Positions 7,869-16,797 of a DNA stretch of 64,000 nucleotides are shown here, in pieces; positions within the stretch are counted from its first letter, which is position 1, and the number at the start of each line of letters is the position of its first letter. Made by a program: the position numbers and the translations under genes. The stretch covers positions 1-64,000 of the forward strand of contig QFPO01000005.1 of NCBI GenBank assembly GCA_003241385.1. Reading direction: 5' to 3'. The notes below the pieces were generated by a model. The model was not told the origin of the DNA, ran no database searches, and saw only the letters and a program-made list of their open reading frames with translations. The stretch is from Rhodanobacter denitrificans (GTDB taxonomy: Bacteria; Pseudomonadota; Gammaproteobacteria; Xanthomonadales; Rhodanobacteraceae).

Positions 7869-9299
7869 TCAGCGCAGCGGCGGCTCGAAGCCGTCGTCGA
7901 AGATCGCATCCTCGGCGATCAGGCACAGACCCACCGTGGTTGCGTTCAGCGGCTGAGCCAGCGACTGCAACGGATTGGCAGCCAGATCCGGCAGGGCCGC
8001 CAGCGCCGGCGTCCAGCCGGCGATCTCGCCCGGCACGTCGGTGGCGGTCGCGAAACCGGCATAGGCCGACTCGTCGCAGACCAGGCCGGCGCCTTCGGCG
8101 CCGAGGTCGACCAGGTGTGCGGTCTCGAACACGAAGACCTCTTCGCCGCTGCGGTTGGCGCCGAGCGCGAGCAGGGCACGGTCGCCGTCGAGCGCGAGCG
8201 CGCCGGTCGGGAAGCCGATGTTGTCGGTCGCGTAGCGGCGCTGGCTGCGCAACGTCAGATCGGCATCCAGCCGCATCAGCACGGTGCCGGTCTGCATCGC
8301 CTCGCCGTTGGCCTCGCCGTAGAGCCAGAAGCCGCCGCCGTGCGCCGCGCTGTCGATCACGTTGAAGAACGGCACCAGCGTGCGCGTCGGCGCCGGTGCG
8401 AGATCGGCGCCGACGCGCTGCAGATAGAAGAAATTGGGGCCGAACGCGGTGCGCCGGCCGGCGATGACCCAGCCGCCGGCAGGATGCGGCAGCAGGTTCA
8501 GCGCGCGGGCGCGGACACCGGCGCTGGCCGGATGGCCGATCACGCGCGAGGCGAGGATCGTGCCGGACGCGTCGATCCGCACCAGCGCATCGCCGCTCTC
8601 GACACTGACCGGGCTGGTCCGGCGTGCGGTCTCGAGCAGCACGACCTCGCTGCCGTCGTCGGCGCGCTGCCAGTCCACCGTGCGCTCCTGGTCGGCGGTG
8701 CCGATCGTGCGCGCCGACAGCACGCTGCCGTCGGCCGGATCGACCGTCGCGAGCAGGCCGTCGCCGTTGCCGAAGCCGCCGTCGATCGCGTGCTGCACCT
8801 CGCCGAGCACGCGGATCGGGCCGCCGGCCACTTCCGGCGCCTTGAGTCGGGCCGATGCGAACGAGGCCTGCGGGAGGTTCAGACGTACGTTCCAGACCGG
8901 ATTCAGGGCGCCGTCCAGGCGCGTCAGGAACAGCCGGTACGGACCGGCGAAATCGTCGAACTCCAGACTCGCGGCGACGACGTCGCCGCCGTCGAGCGCG
9001 ATCAGCGACTGCGCGACCTGCTGATGGCCGGCATTGCTCGGCAGCGCGTGCACGGCCAGGCGCGCACCGGCCGCATCACGTGCGATCAGGTAGAGGCTCT
9101 CGGTCAGCTGCTCGTCGGTCCGCGAACCGAACGTGACCCAGCTGCCGTCGCTGCGGTGCACGGCGCCGGCGACGCGCACGTCGAAGTCGCCCGGCGCGAG
9201 CACGGCCGAGTCGTGGAACAGCGGCACTGGGCCAGCGAAGGTGTCGGAACAGGGGGCGGACAGGCCGGCCAGCAGGCAGGCGGCGATCAGGGGTTTCAT
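7869..9299 (-). CDS. Secreted protein of unknown function with C-terminal FDDGFEPP motif
   Basis: 476 residues beginning with a signal peptide (hydrophobic residues 4-15, likely cut after about residue 22). I do not recognise the family. The body is rich in Asp, Gly and Val with many short strand-like stretches containing G-D-G or D-G-D, which suggests a beta-propeller or delta-60-repeat fold, but no diagnostic motif is present. The protein ends in IFDDGFEPPLR, a tail very like the segment just after the signal peptide of the DUF1800 protein at 16798. The ATG at 9299 was chosen because it opens the signal peptide; in-frame sequence upstream is Arg-rich and non-coding in character. Confidence 0.7.
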   Translation of the reverse strand: MKPLIAACLLAGLSAPCSDTFAGPVPLFHDSAVLAPGDFDVRVAGAVHRSDGSWVTFGSRTDEQLTESLYLIARDAAGARLAVHALPSNAGHQQVAQSLIALDGGDVVAASLEFDDFAGPYRLFLTRLDGALNPVWNVRLNLPQASFASARLKAPEVAGGPIRVLGEVQHAIDGGFGNGDGLLATVDPADGSVLSARTIGTADQERTVDWQRADDGSEVVLLETARRTSPVSVESGDALVRIDASGTILASRVIGHPASAGVRARALNLLPHPAGGWVIAGRRTAFGPNFFYLQRVGADLAPAPTRTLVPFFNVIDSAAHGGGFWLYGEANGEAMQTGTVLMRLDADLTLRSQRRYATDNIGFPTGALALDGDRALLALGANRSGEEVFVFETAHLVDLGAEGAGLVCDESAYAGFATATDVPGEIAGWTPALAALPDLAANPLQSLAQPLNATTVGLCLIAEDAIFDDGFEPPLR

Positions 9300-9486
9300 C
9301 TTCGTTTCCTCGACACGGATGGCGGTGCCGGCGCGCAGCGCACCCCGGCAGACGAGCAGACGGATTCGGGCGCGCGATCCACTCAGCACGCCGGTCGCTC
9401 CGGTGCGTCGGTCGGCGCCACGCGCCGCGGTCGCGGCGCGGCCGGCGATGCGGCTATGCTGGCCGCCGGCGACCGTCGGCGACTCC

Positions 9487-10716
9487 ATGCTCAACACGCT
9501 CTGGCTCGGCTTCTTCCTCGCGGCGGCGCTGTCGGCGCTGGCACGCTGGCTGATCGGCGGCGAGGCCGACGTGTTCGCGGCGATGGTGGCCAGCCTGTTC
9601 GACATGGCGCGGCTGTCGGTCGAGGTCATGGTGCTGCTGTTCGGCACGCTGACGCTGTGGCTGGGCTTTCTGCGCATCGCCGAACAGGCCGGCCTGGTCG
9701 CCGCGCTGGCGCGCCTGCTCGGGCCGCTGTTCGCGCGACTGATGCCCGAGGTGCCTCGCGATCATCCGGCGATCGGCCTGATCACGCTCAATTTCGCCGC
9801 CAATGCGCTCGGCCTCGACAATGCCGCGACGCCGATCGGCCTGCGTGCGATGCGCGAGCTGCAGTCGCTCAATCCGCGTCCGGACACCGCGACCCATGCG
9901 CAGATCCTGTTCCTGGTGCTGAACGCCTCGTCGCTGACCCTGCTGCCGGTGTCGATCTTCATGTATCGCGCGCAGCAGGGCGCGGCCGATCCGACCCTGG
10001 TGTTCCTGCCGATCCTGCTGGCGACGACGGCCTCGACCCTGGTCGGCCTGCTGAGCGTGGCCTGGATGCAGCGGCTCAGGCTCTGGGATCCGCTGGTGCT
10101 GGCGTGTTTCGGCGCGGGCGCGCTGCTGCTCGGCGGCTTCATCGCGGTGCTGTCGACGCTGTCGGCCGCGGCACTGGCGGCGCTGTCGTCGCTGCTCGGC
10201 AATCTCGTGCTGTTCGGCGTGATCGTCGCGTTCCTGGTCGTCGGCGCGTGGCGCCGGGTACCGGTCTACGAGAGCTTCGTCGAGGGTGCCCGTCAGGGCT
10301 TCGAGGTCGCGCGCGACCTGCTGCCGTACCTGGTCGCGATGCTCTGTGCGGTCGGCGTGCTGCGCGCCTCGGGGGTGCTCGATCTCGTGCTCGACGGGAT
10401 CCGCTGGCTCGCGACGATGAGCGGTGCCGACGTGCGCTTCGTCGACGCGCTGCCGACCGCGCTGGTCAAGCCGTTCTCGGGCAGCGCGGCGCGCGCGCTG
10501 CTGATCGAGACGATGCAGCACCATGGTGTGGACAGCTTTCCGGCCCTGCTGGCGGCGACCGTGCAGGGCAGCACCGAGACCACGTTCTACGTGCTGGCGG
10601 TGTATTTCGGCGCGGTCGGCGTGCGCCGGGCGCGCCATGCGGTCGGCTGCGCGCTGCTGGCCGATCTGGCCGGCGTACTGGCGTCGATCGCGGTGTGCTA
10701 CTGGTTCTTCGGCTGA
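9487..10716 (+). CDS. Nucleoside recognition (Gate) domain membrane protein, SpmA/SpmB-like
   Basis: A 409-residue polytopic membrane protein with about ten hydrophobic segments. Two Gate-like halves are visible. The first has FAANALGLDNAATPIGL (about residues 116-132), which resembles SpmA. The second has DALPTALVKPFSGSAARALL and GSTETTFYVL near the C terminus, the SpmB signature. In spore formers the two are separate spore-maturation genes; in Gram-negatives a fused form is common and its transport role is undefined. The ATG at 9487 was chosen because the preceding in-frame residues are not protein-like and the next residues open a hydrophobic helix. It converges on a 65-residue membrane protein gene 16 bases away. 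Confidence 0.85.
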   Translation: MLNTLWLGFFLAAALSALARWLIGGEADVFAAMVASLFDMARLSVEVMVLLFGTLTLWLGFLRIAEQAGLVAALARLLGPLFARLMPEVPRDHPAIGLITLNFAANALGLDNAATPIGLRAMRELQSLNPRPDTATHAQILFLVLNASSLTLLPVSIFMYRAQQGAADPTLVFLPILLATTASTLVGLLSVAWMQRLRLWDPLVLACFGAGALLLGGFIAVLSTLSAAALAALSSLLGNLVLFGVIVAFLVVGAWRRVPVYESFVEGARQGFEVARDLLPYLVAMLCAVGVLRASGVLDLVLDGIRWLATMSGADVRFVDALPTALVKPFSGSAARALLIETMQHHGVDSFPALLAATVQGSTETTFYVLAVYFGAVGVRRARHAVGCALLADLAGVLASIAVCYWFFG

Positions 10717-10732
10717 GCGCGCCGGCGGCCGC

Positions 10733-10930
10733 TCAGACCGGCCGGCCGCGCAGGATCCGTGCCGGCAGCAACAGCACGCCGCGCAGGAACTCGAACACGC
10801 CGTTGACCGCGAAGCCGATCAACCGGAACGGCAACAGCAGCAGCCAGACCAGCGGATAGAGCACCAGGGCGAGCAGGGCCAGCGGCCAGCACACCACCAG
10901 CAGCAACAACCAGACCAGGAAGCTCAGCAT
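10733..10930 (-). CDS. Small hydrophobic membrane protein (65 residues)
   Basis: Nearly all residues 1-45 are Leu, Val, Trp, Phe or Ala. They form one or two membrane helices, followed by a short basic C-terminal tail (LLLPARILRGRPV). The ATG at 10930 starts directly before the hydrophobic run and has a GAGAGA ribosome-binding tract upstream; a longer reading to 11002 adds Cys/Pro-rich sequence that looks non-coding. No known family is recognised. It sits alone between a convergent Gate-domain gene and the VNG-repeat gene that lies upstream on the same strand. Confidence 0.6.
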   Translation of the reverse strand: MLSFLVWLLLLVVCWPLALLALVLYPLVWLLLLPFRLIGFAVNGVFEFLRGVLLLPARILRGRPV

Positions 10931-11051
10931 CGCGTGTCTCTCTCGCAGGGCCGGCGGGCACGCCGGCAGATCGCAACATGAGGGTGGCGTGGCCCCGATC
11001 AACCGGCCCGTGCGGCGCGATCGCCGGCCCGGGGGGCGTCGGCCGAGGCCG

Positions 11052-11711
11052 TCACTCGGTCGGCTGGTCGCCGCTGAAGGTCTTCGGCGTCGCGCCGCTG
11101 ACCGGTCCGATCCGGGCGCTGTCGCTGACGTAGAGGTCGACCTCGCGGCGGAACTCGAGCGTGCCGTCGACGACCGCGCGCGGGCCGATCACGACGCGCG
11201 GCTTGCGCGAGGTGTCGGGCTTGAACCAGCCGCTCGGCTTCTCGATCAGCACGCCGCCGCTGACCTGAGAATCGGCGCCGATCACGAGGTTGCCGCTGAC
11301 GGTCTTGATGCCGCCGCCGACGCGCGCGCCGTCCAGGCGGATCTCGCCGTTGACGTTGGAGACCGCGCCGCCGACGTCGGCGCCGCGATCGAGATGGATG
11401 CGGCCGTTGACGGCCTCGACCGACTCGGTGATCCGGCTGCGCTCGCCGACCTGGATCGAGCCGTTGACCGTGCTCAGCGAATCGGCGACCGTGTCGACGG
11501 TCAGCGTGATCGAGCCGTTGACGGTCTCGGCCGATTCGATCCGGGCGCCGTCCTCGATGCGGATCGAGCCGTTGACGGTGCTGACCTCGCCGGCGGTCTT
11601 GTTCGCCTCGACGCGGACCGAGCCGTTGACCTTGCTGATGTCGCCGCCGTCGGCGGCCAACGCGGAGCAGGACAACAGCAGGGCGATCGTGAAGGCAGTC
11701 ATGCGGAACAT
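11052..11711 (-). CDS. Exported VNG-repeat (solenoid-like) protein
   Basis: 219 residues with a signal peptide (MFRMTAFTIALLLSCSALAA, cleaved before or near DGG). The mature part contains at least seven copies of a unit of about 18-22 residues centred on [TKAN]-V-[NS]-G-x-[IVL]. The core motifs read KVNGSV, TVNGSI, TVNGSI, TVNGSI, AVNGRI, NVNGEI and TVSGNL. The regular spacing and alternating polar/hydrophobic strands suggest a right-handed beta-helix like that of DUF4097/DUF2807 or bactofilin-like proteins. A C-terminal part without the VNG motif (from about residue 140) follows. Function is unknown; a periplasmic or surface adhesive or scaffold role is a guess. It is divergent from gpmI, 132 bases apart. 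Confidence 0.8.
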   Translation of the reverse strand: MFRMTAFTIALLLSCSALAADGGDISKVNGSVRVEANKTAGEVSTVNGSIRIEDGARIESAETVNGSITLTVDTVADSLSTVNGSIQVGERSRITESVEAVNGRIHLDRGADVGGAVSNVNGEIRLDGARVGGGIKTVSGNLVIGADSQVSGGVLIEKPSGWFKPDTSRKPRVVIGPRAVVDGTLEFRREVDLYVSDSARIGPVSGATPKTFSGDQPTE

Positions 11712-11843
11712 GAGCGTACTCCTGAGGGGTTCGGACGCATCGGATGCGGCCGGGCCGCGCCGGGTTTAACGGCGTCCCCGCCCGGCCGGCGTGCAGGGTT
11801 CGCGCTACCATACGCGATTGTTCCTGCCGGATCCGCCGCGCCC

Positions 11844-13373
11844 GTGTCCCGACCCAAACCCGTCCTGCTGCTGATCCTCGATGGCTGGGGCCATCGCGAA
11901 GAAACCGAACACAACGCGATCGCGCAGGCACGCCTGCCGCACTGGCGCGCGCTGCTGGCCGAGTGTCCGCACACCCTGGTCGACACGCACGGCCTGCACG
12001 TCGGCCTGCCGGACGGGCAGATGGGCAATTCCGAGGTCGGCCACATGACGATCGGCTCCGGGCGCGTGCTCTACCAGGACCTGACCCGCATCGACGCGGC
12101 GATCGCCGACGGCAGCTTCGGCGACAATGCCGCGCTGATCGGCGCTTGTGCGGCCGCCAAGGCCGGCGGCGGCACGCTGCACGTATTCGGCCTGCTGTCG
12201 CCGGGCGGCGTGCACAGCCACGAGAACCACATCTTCGCGCTGCTCGAGCTGGCGCGCCGCCAGGGCGTCCCGCGCGTGGCCGTGCACGCGTTCCTCGACG
12301 GCCGCGACATGCCGCCGCAGAGCGCCGAGCCGAGCCTGCGCGCGCTCGAGGACACCTGCCGCCGCGTCGGCCAGGCGCGGATCGCCTCGGTCAGCGGGCG
12401 CTACTACGCGATGGACCGCGACCGGCGCTGGGACCGCGTCGAGCGCGCCTATGCGGCGATTGCCGACGCGCGCTCGACGCAGCACGCGCCCGACGCGCTG
12501 TCGGCGCTGCAGGCGGCCTACGCGCGCGGTGAGGGCGACGAGTTCGTGCAGCCGACCGTGATCGACGGCGGCGTGCCGATCGAGGACGGCGACGCCGTCG
12601 TCTACATGAACTTCCGCGCCGACCGCGCGCGCCAGCTGACCGAGGTCTTCGTCGCGCCGGACTTCGACGGATTCGTGCGGGCGCGGCGGCCGGCGCTGTC
12701 CGCGTTCGTTACGCTGACCCAGTACGCGGCGGACCTGCCGGTGACCGCGGTCGCGTGGCCGCCGCAGTCGACCGAGCGTTCGCTCGGCGAGTACCTGGCC
12801 GCGCTCGGCCTGCACCAGCTGCGCATCGCCGAGACCGAGAAGTACGCGCACGTGACGTTCTTCTTCTCGGGCGGGCGCGAGGCGCCGTTCGACGGCGAGG
12901 AGCGCATCCTGGTGCCGAGCCCGAAGGTCGCCACCTACGATCTGCTGCCGGCGATGAGCTGCCCGGCCGTCACCGACGCGCTGGTCGAGGCGATCGGCAG
13001 CGGCCGCTTCGACTTCATCGTCTGCAACATCGCCAATCCCGACATGGTCGGCCACACCGGCGTCGAGGCCGCCGCGATCGAGGCGGCCGAGGTCGTCGAC
13101 ACGGCGATCGGCCGGATCGTCACGGCGATCCGCGCGGCCGGCGGCGAGATGCTGATCAGCGCCGACCACGGCAATCTCGAGCAGATGGTCGATGCCGACG
13201 GCGTGCCGCACACCCAGCACACGGTCGGACCGGTGCCGCTGGTCTACGTCGGCCGGCCGGCCACGCTCGTGCCCGGCTCGCTGGCCGACCTGGCGCCGAC
13301 CGTGCTGGCGCTGATGGGACTGGCGCAGCCGGCCGAGATGACCGGCCGCAGCCTGGTCACGTTCGCCGCCTGA
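11844..13373 (+). CDS. gpmI: 2,3-bisphosphoglycerate-independent phosphoglycerate mutase
   Basis: Interconverts 3- and 2-phosphoglycerate in glycolysis using two Mn ions and a phosphoserine intermediate. At 509 residues it is the usual length. The alkaline-phosphatase-type metal site opens with LILDGWG (residues 10-16) and the nucleophile is Ser63 in GNSEVGH. The C-terminal ADHGNLEQM is the second metal-binding cluster. The start is a GTG at 11844; no ATG is available in frame near the conserved N terminus. The stop overlaps the start of the next gene by one base (TGATG), so gpmI and the EnvC-like gene are translationally coupled. Confidence 0.96.
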   Translation: MSRPKPVLLLILDGWGHREETEHNAIAQARLPHWRALLAECPHTLVDTHGLHVGLPDGQMGNSEVGHMTIGSGRVLYQDLTRIDAAIADGSFGDNAALIGACAAAKAGGGTLHVFGLLSPGGVHSHENHIFALLELARRQGVPRVAVHAFLDGRDMPPQSAEPSLRALEDTCRRVGQARIASVSGRYYAMDRDRRWDRVERAYAAIADARSTQHAPDALSALQAAYARGEGDEFVQPTVIDGGVPIEDGDAVVYMNFRADRARQLTEVFVAPDFDGFVRARRPALSAFVTLTQYAADLPVTAVAWPPQSTERSLGEYLAALGLHQLRIAETEKYAHVTFFFSGGREAPFDGEERILVPSPKVATYDLLPAMSCPAVTDALVEAIGSGRFDFIVCNIANPDMVGHTGVEAAAIEAAEVVDTAIGRIVTAIRAAGGEMLISADHGNLEQMVDADGVPHTQHTVGPVPLVYVGRPATLVPGSLADLAPTVLALMGLAQPAEMTGRSLVTFAA

Positions 13374-14527
13374 TGCGCCGGGCGCTGGCGCTGCTCGCCC
13401 TGCTGGCCGGCGCGCACGCGCTGGCGCAGGACGATGCGGCTTCGCGCGCGGCCGAAGAGGCCAAGGCGCGCCGTCAGCTCGAGCAGGTGCGCGCCGAGAT
13501 CCGCACGCTGACCGATGCGCAGCGCTCGACCCAGGGCCAGCGCGAGGAGGCCACGCGCGCCCTGCGCGAGCAGGAGCTGGCGATCGCCGCGGTCGCGCGC
13601 GAGCTGGTCGCGATCCAGACCCGCCGCGACGAGCAGCAGCGCGAGCTGGACGCGTTGAACCGCCGCCGCACCGAGCTGACCGACGCGCTCGGCCGCCAGC
13701 GCGAGGCGCTGGCCGCGCTGCTGCGCTCGGCCTATGCGCTCGGTCGCCACGAGGAGCTCAAGCTGCTGCTGCAGCAGGACGACGTCGCCGGCATCGCGCG
13801 CGTGCTGGCCTATCACCGCTATTTCCAGCGCGCGCGGCTCGGCCGCATCGACGCGCTGACCGCCGATCTGGAACAGCTGGCCGAGGTGCAGCGGCAGATC
13901 GAGGTGCGCCAGGCCGAGCTGGACGCCACCCAGGCCGCGCAGGAGGCCGAGAGCCGGCGCCTGGCCGGCGAGCGCGCGACGCGCGCCGAACTGCTCGGCA
14001 CGCTGGAGGCGACGCTCAAGACTCAGGCGGCGCGGTTGGCCGCGCTCGGCAAGGACGAGGGCGCGCTGCTCGGCCTGATCGAGAAGCTGCGCGACGTCTT
14101 CGCCGACATCCCGCGCCAGCTCGGCGTGGCCGATGCGTTTCCGTCGCTGCGCGGCCGGCTGCCGTGGCCGCTGCAGGGCAAGCTGCTGACCGGCTTCGGC
14201 GCGGCCGACGAGTCCGGCCGCGCCAGCGCCGGCTGGCGCATCGCGGCGGCGGCCTCGACGCCGGTGCAGGCGATCGCGCACGGTCGCGTGGTCTTCGCGG
14301 ACTGGTTCAAGGGCTACGGTCTGCTGCTGATCGTCGATCACGGCGAGGACTATCTGAGCCTCTACGGCTACAACGAGGCGCTGCTGAAGGACGTCGGCGA
14401 CTGGGTCGCCGCCGGCGAACCGGTCGCGCGCAGCGGCGTCAGCGGCGGCCAGTCGGTCGACAGCCTCTATTTCGAGCTGCGCCACAAGGGCAAGCCGATC
14501 GACCCGAAGGTCTGGCTCAGGCGGTGA
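13373..14527 (+). CDS. EnvC-like murein hydrolase activator (coiled coil plus degenerate LytM)
   Basis: 384 residues: a signal peptide (about 1-18), a long Glu/Arg/Gln-rich coiled coil (about 20-245), and a C-terminal LytM/M23 fold. The peptidase motifs are degenerate: the family's final HxH appears as LYFEL and the preceding part as DHGEDYLSLYGYN. It is therefore probably not a zinc hydrolase but an activator of N-acetylmuramyl-L-alanine amidases at the division septum, as EnvC is in E. coli. The pairing gpmI-envC-ctpA, followed by the S41 protease gene 136 bases on, is also seen in many gammaproteobacteria. The start overlaps the gpmI stop by one base. Confidence 0.9.
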   Translation: MRRALALLALLAGAHALAQDDAASRAAEEAKARRQLEQVRAEIRTLTDAQRSTQGQREEATRALREQELAIAAVARELVAIQTRRDEQQRELDALNRRRTELTDALGRQREALAALLRSAYALGRHEELKLLLQQDDVAGIARVLAYHRYFQRARLGRIDALTADLEQLAEVQRQIEVRQAELDATQAAQEAESRRLAGERATRAELLGTLEATLKTQAARLAALGKDEGALLGLIEKLRDVFADIPRQLGVADAFPSLRGRLPWPLQGKLLTGFGAADESGRASAGWRIAAAASTPVQAIAHGRVVFADWFKGYGLLLIVDHGEDYLSLYGYNEALLKDVGDWVAAGEPVARSGVSGGQSVDSLYFELRHKGKPIDPKVWLRR

Positions 14528-14663
14528 GCGCGCCGCCGCCGGAAACTGCGGCGCCTGCGCGCGGTCCATGAACCGGATGCGGGGTTCCGATGCGCGCCGA
14601 TGCGGGCGCCGCCGAAGGACGCGCTACCATCCTCGTCCGTCACCGATCTCCAAGGACCGTCGC

Positions 14664-15992
14664 ATGCGCCCGTCATCCCTGCTGTTCGCCGCCGGTCTGG
14701 TCGCCGCCTGCTCGATGGCCCGTGCCGACGAGCCGGCGCCGGCGGCCGCACCCCCGGCCGCGGCGGCGCCCAAGAGCACACTGAGCCTCGAGGACATCCG
14801 CACGTTCACGGCGGTGTTCAGCCTGGTCAAGCAGGGCTACGTCGAGGACGTCTCGGATCAGCGCCTGATGCAGGCGGCGATCCGCGGCCTGCTCGCCGAT
14901 CTGGACCCGCACAGCGAGTATCTGGACGGCGCGCAGATCGAAGAGCTCAACGAAGACACCACCGGCAGCTACGCGGGCCTCGGCATCGAGGTCGTGCCGA
15001 TGGACGGCGTGCTGCGCGTGATCGCGCCGATCGACGACACGCCGGCCGAGCGCGCCGGCATCAAGGCCGGCGATTCGATCCTGCGCATCGACGGCAAGCC
15101 CTTGTCGCCCGACGATCTGGCCGGCGCGATCGACCGCCTGCGCGGCAAGCCCGGCAGCGAGATCACGCTGAGCATCCTGCACGAGGGCCACAGCGTGCCG
15201 GTCGACGTCACGCTCAAGCGCGAGATCATCCGCGTCGCCAGCGTGCGCGGCCGCCTGATCGAGCCCGGCTACGCGTATCTGCGGATCAGCCAGTTCCAGG
15301 CCGAGACCGGCAACGATCTGCGCAAGCGCCTGACCCGCCTGCAGACCGAGAACGGCGCGCCGCTCAAGGGCGCCGTACTCGACCTGCGCAGCAATCCCGG
15401 CGGCCTGGTCTCGGCGGCCGTCGACGTCAGCGACATCTTTCTCGACGCCGGCGTCGTGGTCACGACGCGCGGCCGCATCAAGGAGGCCGAGCTCACGTTC
15501 AGCGCGACGCCGGGCGACCAGCTCGCCGGTGCGCCGCTGGTCGTGCTGGTCGACAACGGATCGGCCTCGGCGGCCGAGATCGTCGCCGGTGCGCTCAAGG
15601 ACAATCACCGCGCGCTGCTGATGGGCCGGCGCACGTTCGGCAAGGGCTCGGTGCAGACGATCCTGCCGCTCGACGCCGAGCATGCGATCAAGCTGACGAC
15701 CGCGCGCTACTACACGCCGAACGGCGTCTCGATCCAGGCCCAGGGCATCGTGCCGGACATCGCGCTGTCGGATCTGGCGCTGACGCGGCGCGACGCGCCG
15801 CCGACGCCGATGCTCAGCGAGCGCGACCTGCGCAACCACCTGCAGGGCGTCGACGAAGCGATCGACCTGCCGGCGGTCGAGCAGGACGAAGAGGTCCAGT
15901 CCGACTACGCGCTCAACGAGGCGCTGAACGTGCTGAAGGGGCTGGCCCTGCAGCGTCGGCCGGCGCCGGCACCGGCTGAGAAGAAAGGCTGA
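14664..15992 (+). CDS. S41 family C-terminal processing peptidase (CtpA-like)
   Basis: 442 residues with a signal peptide (about 1-21) and an Ala/Pro-rich linker. An N-terminal helical part with LLADLDPHSEYLD leads to a PDZ domain (about 85-165, AGLGIEV ... IKAGDSILRIDG). The S41 core contains the Ser/Lys dyad S302 (in NGSASAAE) and K327 (RTFGKGS), 25 residues apart as in CtpA. It is a periplasmic protease that cleaves near hydrophobic C termini, commonly tied to cell-wall hydrolase turnover, which suits its place after the EnvC-like gene. The ATG at 14664 opens the signal peptide; earlier in-frame residues are Arg-rich. Confidence 0.93.
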   Translation: MRPSSLLFAAGLVAACSMARADEPAPAAAPPAAAAPKSTLSLEDIRTFTAVFSLVKQGYVEDVSDQRLMQAAIRGLLADLDPHSEYLDGAQIEELNEDTTGSYAGLGIEVVPMDGVLRVIAPIDDTPAERAGIKAGDSILRIDGKPLSPDDLAGAIDRLRGKPGSEITLSILHEGHSVPVDVTLKREIIRVASVRGRLIEPGYAYLRISQFQAETGNDLRKRLTRLQTENGAPLKGAVLDLRSNPGGLVSAAVDVSDIFLDAGVVVTTRGRIKEAELTFSATPGDQLAGAPLVVLVDNGSASAAEIVAGALKDNHRALLMGRRTFGKGSVQTILPLDAEHAIKLTTARYYTPNGVSIQAQGIVPDIALSDLALTRRDAPPTPMLSERDLRNHLQGVDEAIDLPAVEQDEEVQSDYALNEALNVLKGLALQRRPAPAPAEKKG

Positions 15993-16797
15993 GCGTTCGT
16001 CGCGATCGGGCCGACAGGGTACGTAGCGACCGGACTTCCCGATGCCGCCGGCGGATCGAGACTGCCGCGTCGGCTTGTCGGGTCTTTTGAAAACAGGTGC
16101 TTACGAAATCGTTCGTAGCAGTCTGAATGTTCGATAAACCGTTCCGGCGTCGCTCGCAACTTTTCCGCAGTCACCTCTGTCTTAGTTTCCGGGTGCACGC
16201 AACGGCGCCCCCGGATCCCCTCCTCCCTGGGTGGATCCTGTGAAGGTCGGATTCTCCCCAAGTCCGGTCTTCCCCCCGCCCCGAGGGCTCCCCCTGGCCC
16301 TCGGGGCATTTTATTTTCGGCGTGCGGATTTTTCATGACGGTCACCCGGCCGCCGGGGTCGGGCACGCGCGGGCCGGTCCGATCGAATCGGAATGCGCGC
16401 CTCGACCTGGAAGCTCCCGGCTGTGCGCCAGGATGAGGTGACGTTCGGGCCACGGACGCGCAGTCGCGTCGCCGAGCGACGCTGAGTCGAGTCCGGCATG
16501 CGTGCCGCGCTGCGCGTCGATCGAACGGCGGGCGCGGCCGATCCATTCCATTCGAACCGGCCGATCGCGAGCGCATGCCGCGGCGCGGCGTCCATGCGAG
16601 CACGTACGGCATCGATGCCGCGTCACGCCGGGCGCAGTGGGTCGAAATCGCGATCACGGCGCTCGCCGGTATCGCTGGCCAGCGCGGCTTGTCCGTCCAT
16701 CGCCGTGCCGGTCCGACGATCGTTGCGCGGACGCTGATAGGAATCGCCGCCGCTTTCCGTCTCGAGACGAGAGGACAGGGCGGGCAGGGGGCGTCTG
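15993..16797. other. Long intergenic region with AT-richer core and candidate small RNA
   Basis: 805 bases between the S41 peptidase and DUF1800 genes. A stretch from about 16083 to 16180 is clearly less GC-rich than its surroundings. It holds TTGAAA (16087-16092) and a perfect 16-base dyad TACGAA-ATCG-TTCGTA (16102-16117). It runs on to a strong terminator at 16279. Together these could be a promoter or operator and a transcript of about 150-190 bases. No Shine-Dalgarno plus plausible ORF lies inside. The rest, 16315-16797, is GC-rich and shows no gene I can support. Confidence 0.35.
16279..16317 (+). terminator. Rho-independent terminator
   Basis: A perfect 9-bp stem CCCCGAGGG (16279-16287) pairs with CCCTCGGGG (16298-16306) around a 10-base loop, followed by CATTTTATTTT. 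It is 290 bases past the S41 stop, so it more likely ends a separate short transcript from 16.1 kb than the protease mRNA alone. Confidence 0.85.

Noticed and set aside
3784..7956. A 1390-codon open frame on the plus strand opposite nrdB and nrdA
   Set aside because: High GC keeps antisense frames open. The translation is Arg/Ala/Val/Asp-rich, has no ribosome-binding site, and mirrors two certain genes.
15905..16657. 250-codon minus-strand frame across the intergenic region
   Set aside because: It overlaps the S41 gene, the terminator and the AT-rich island; residues are Arg/Pro-rich with no family resemblance.
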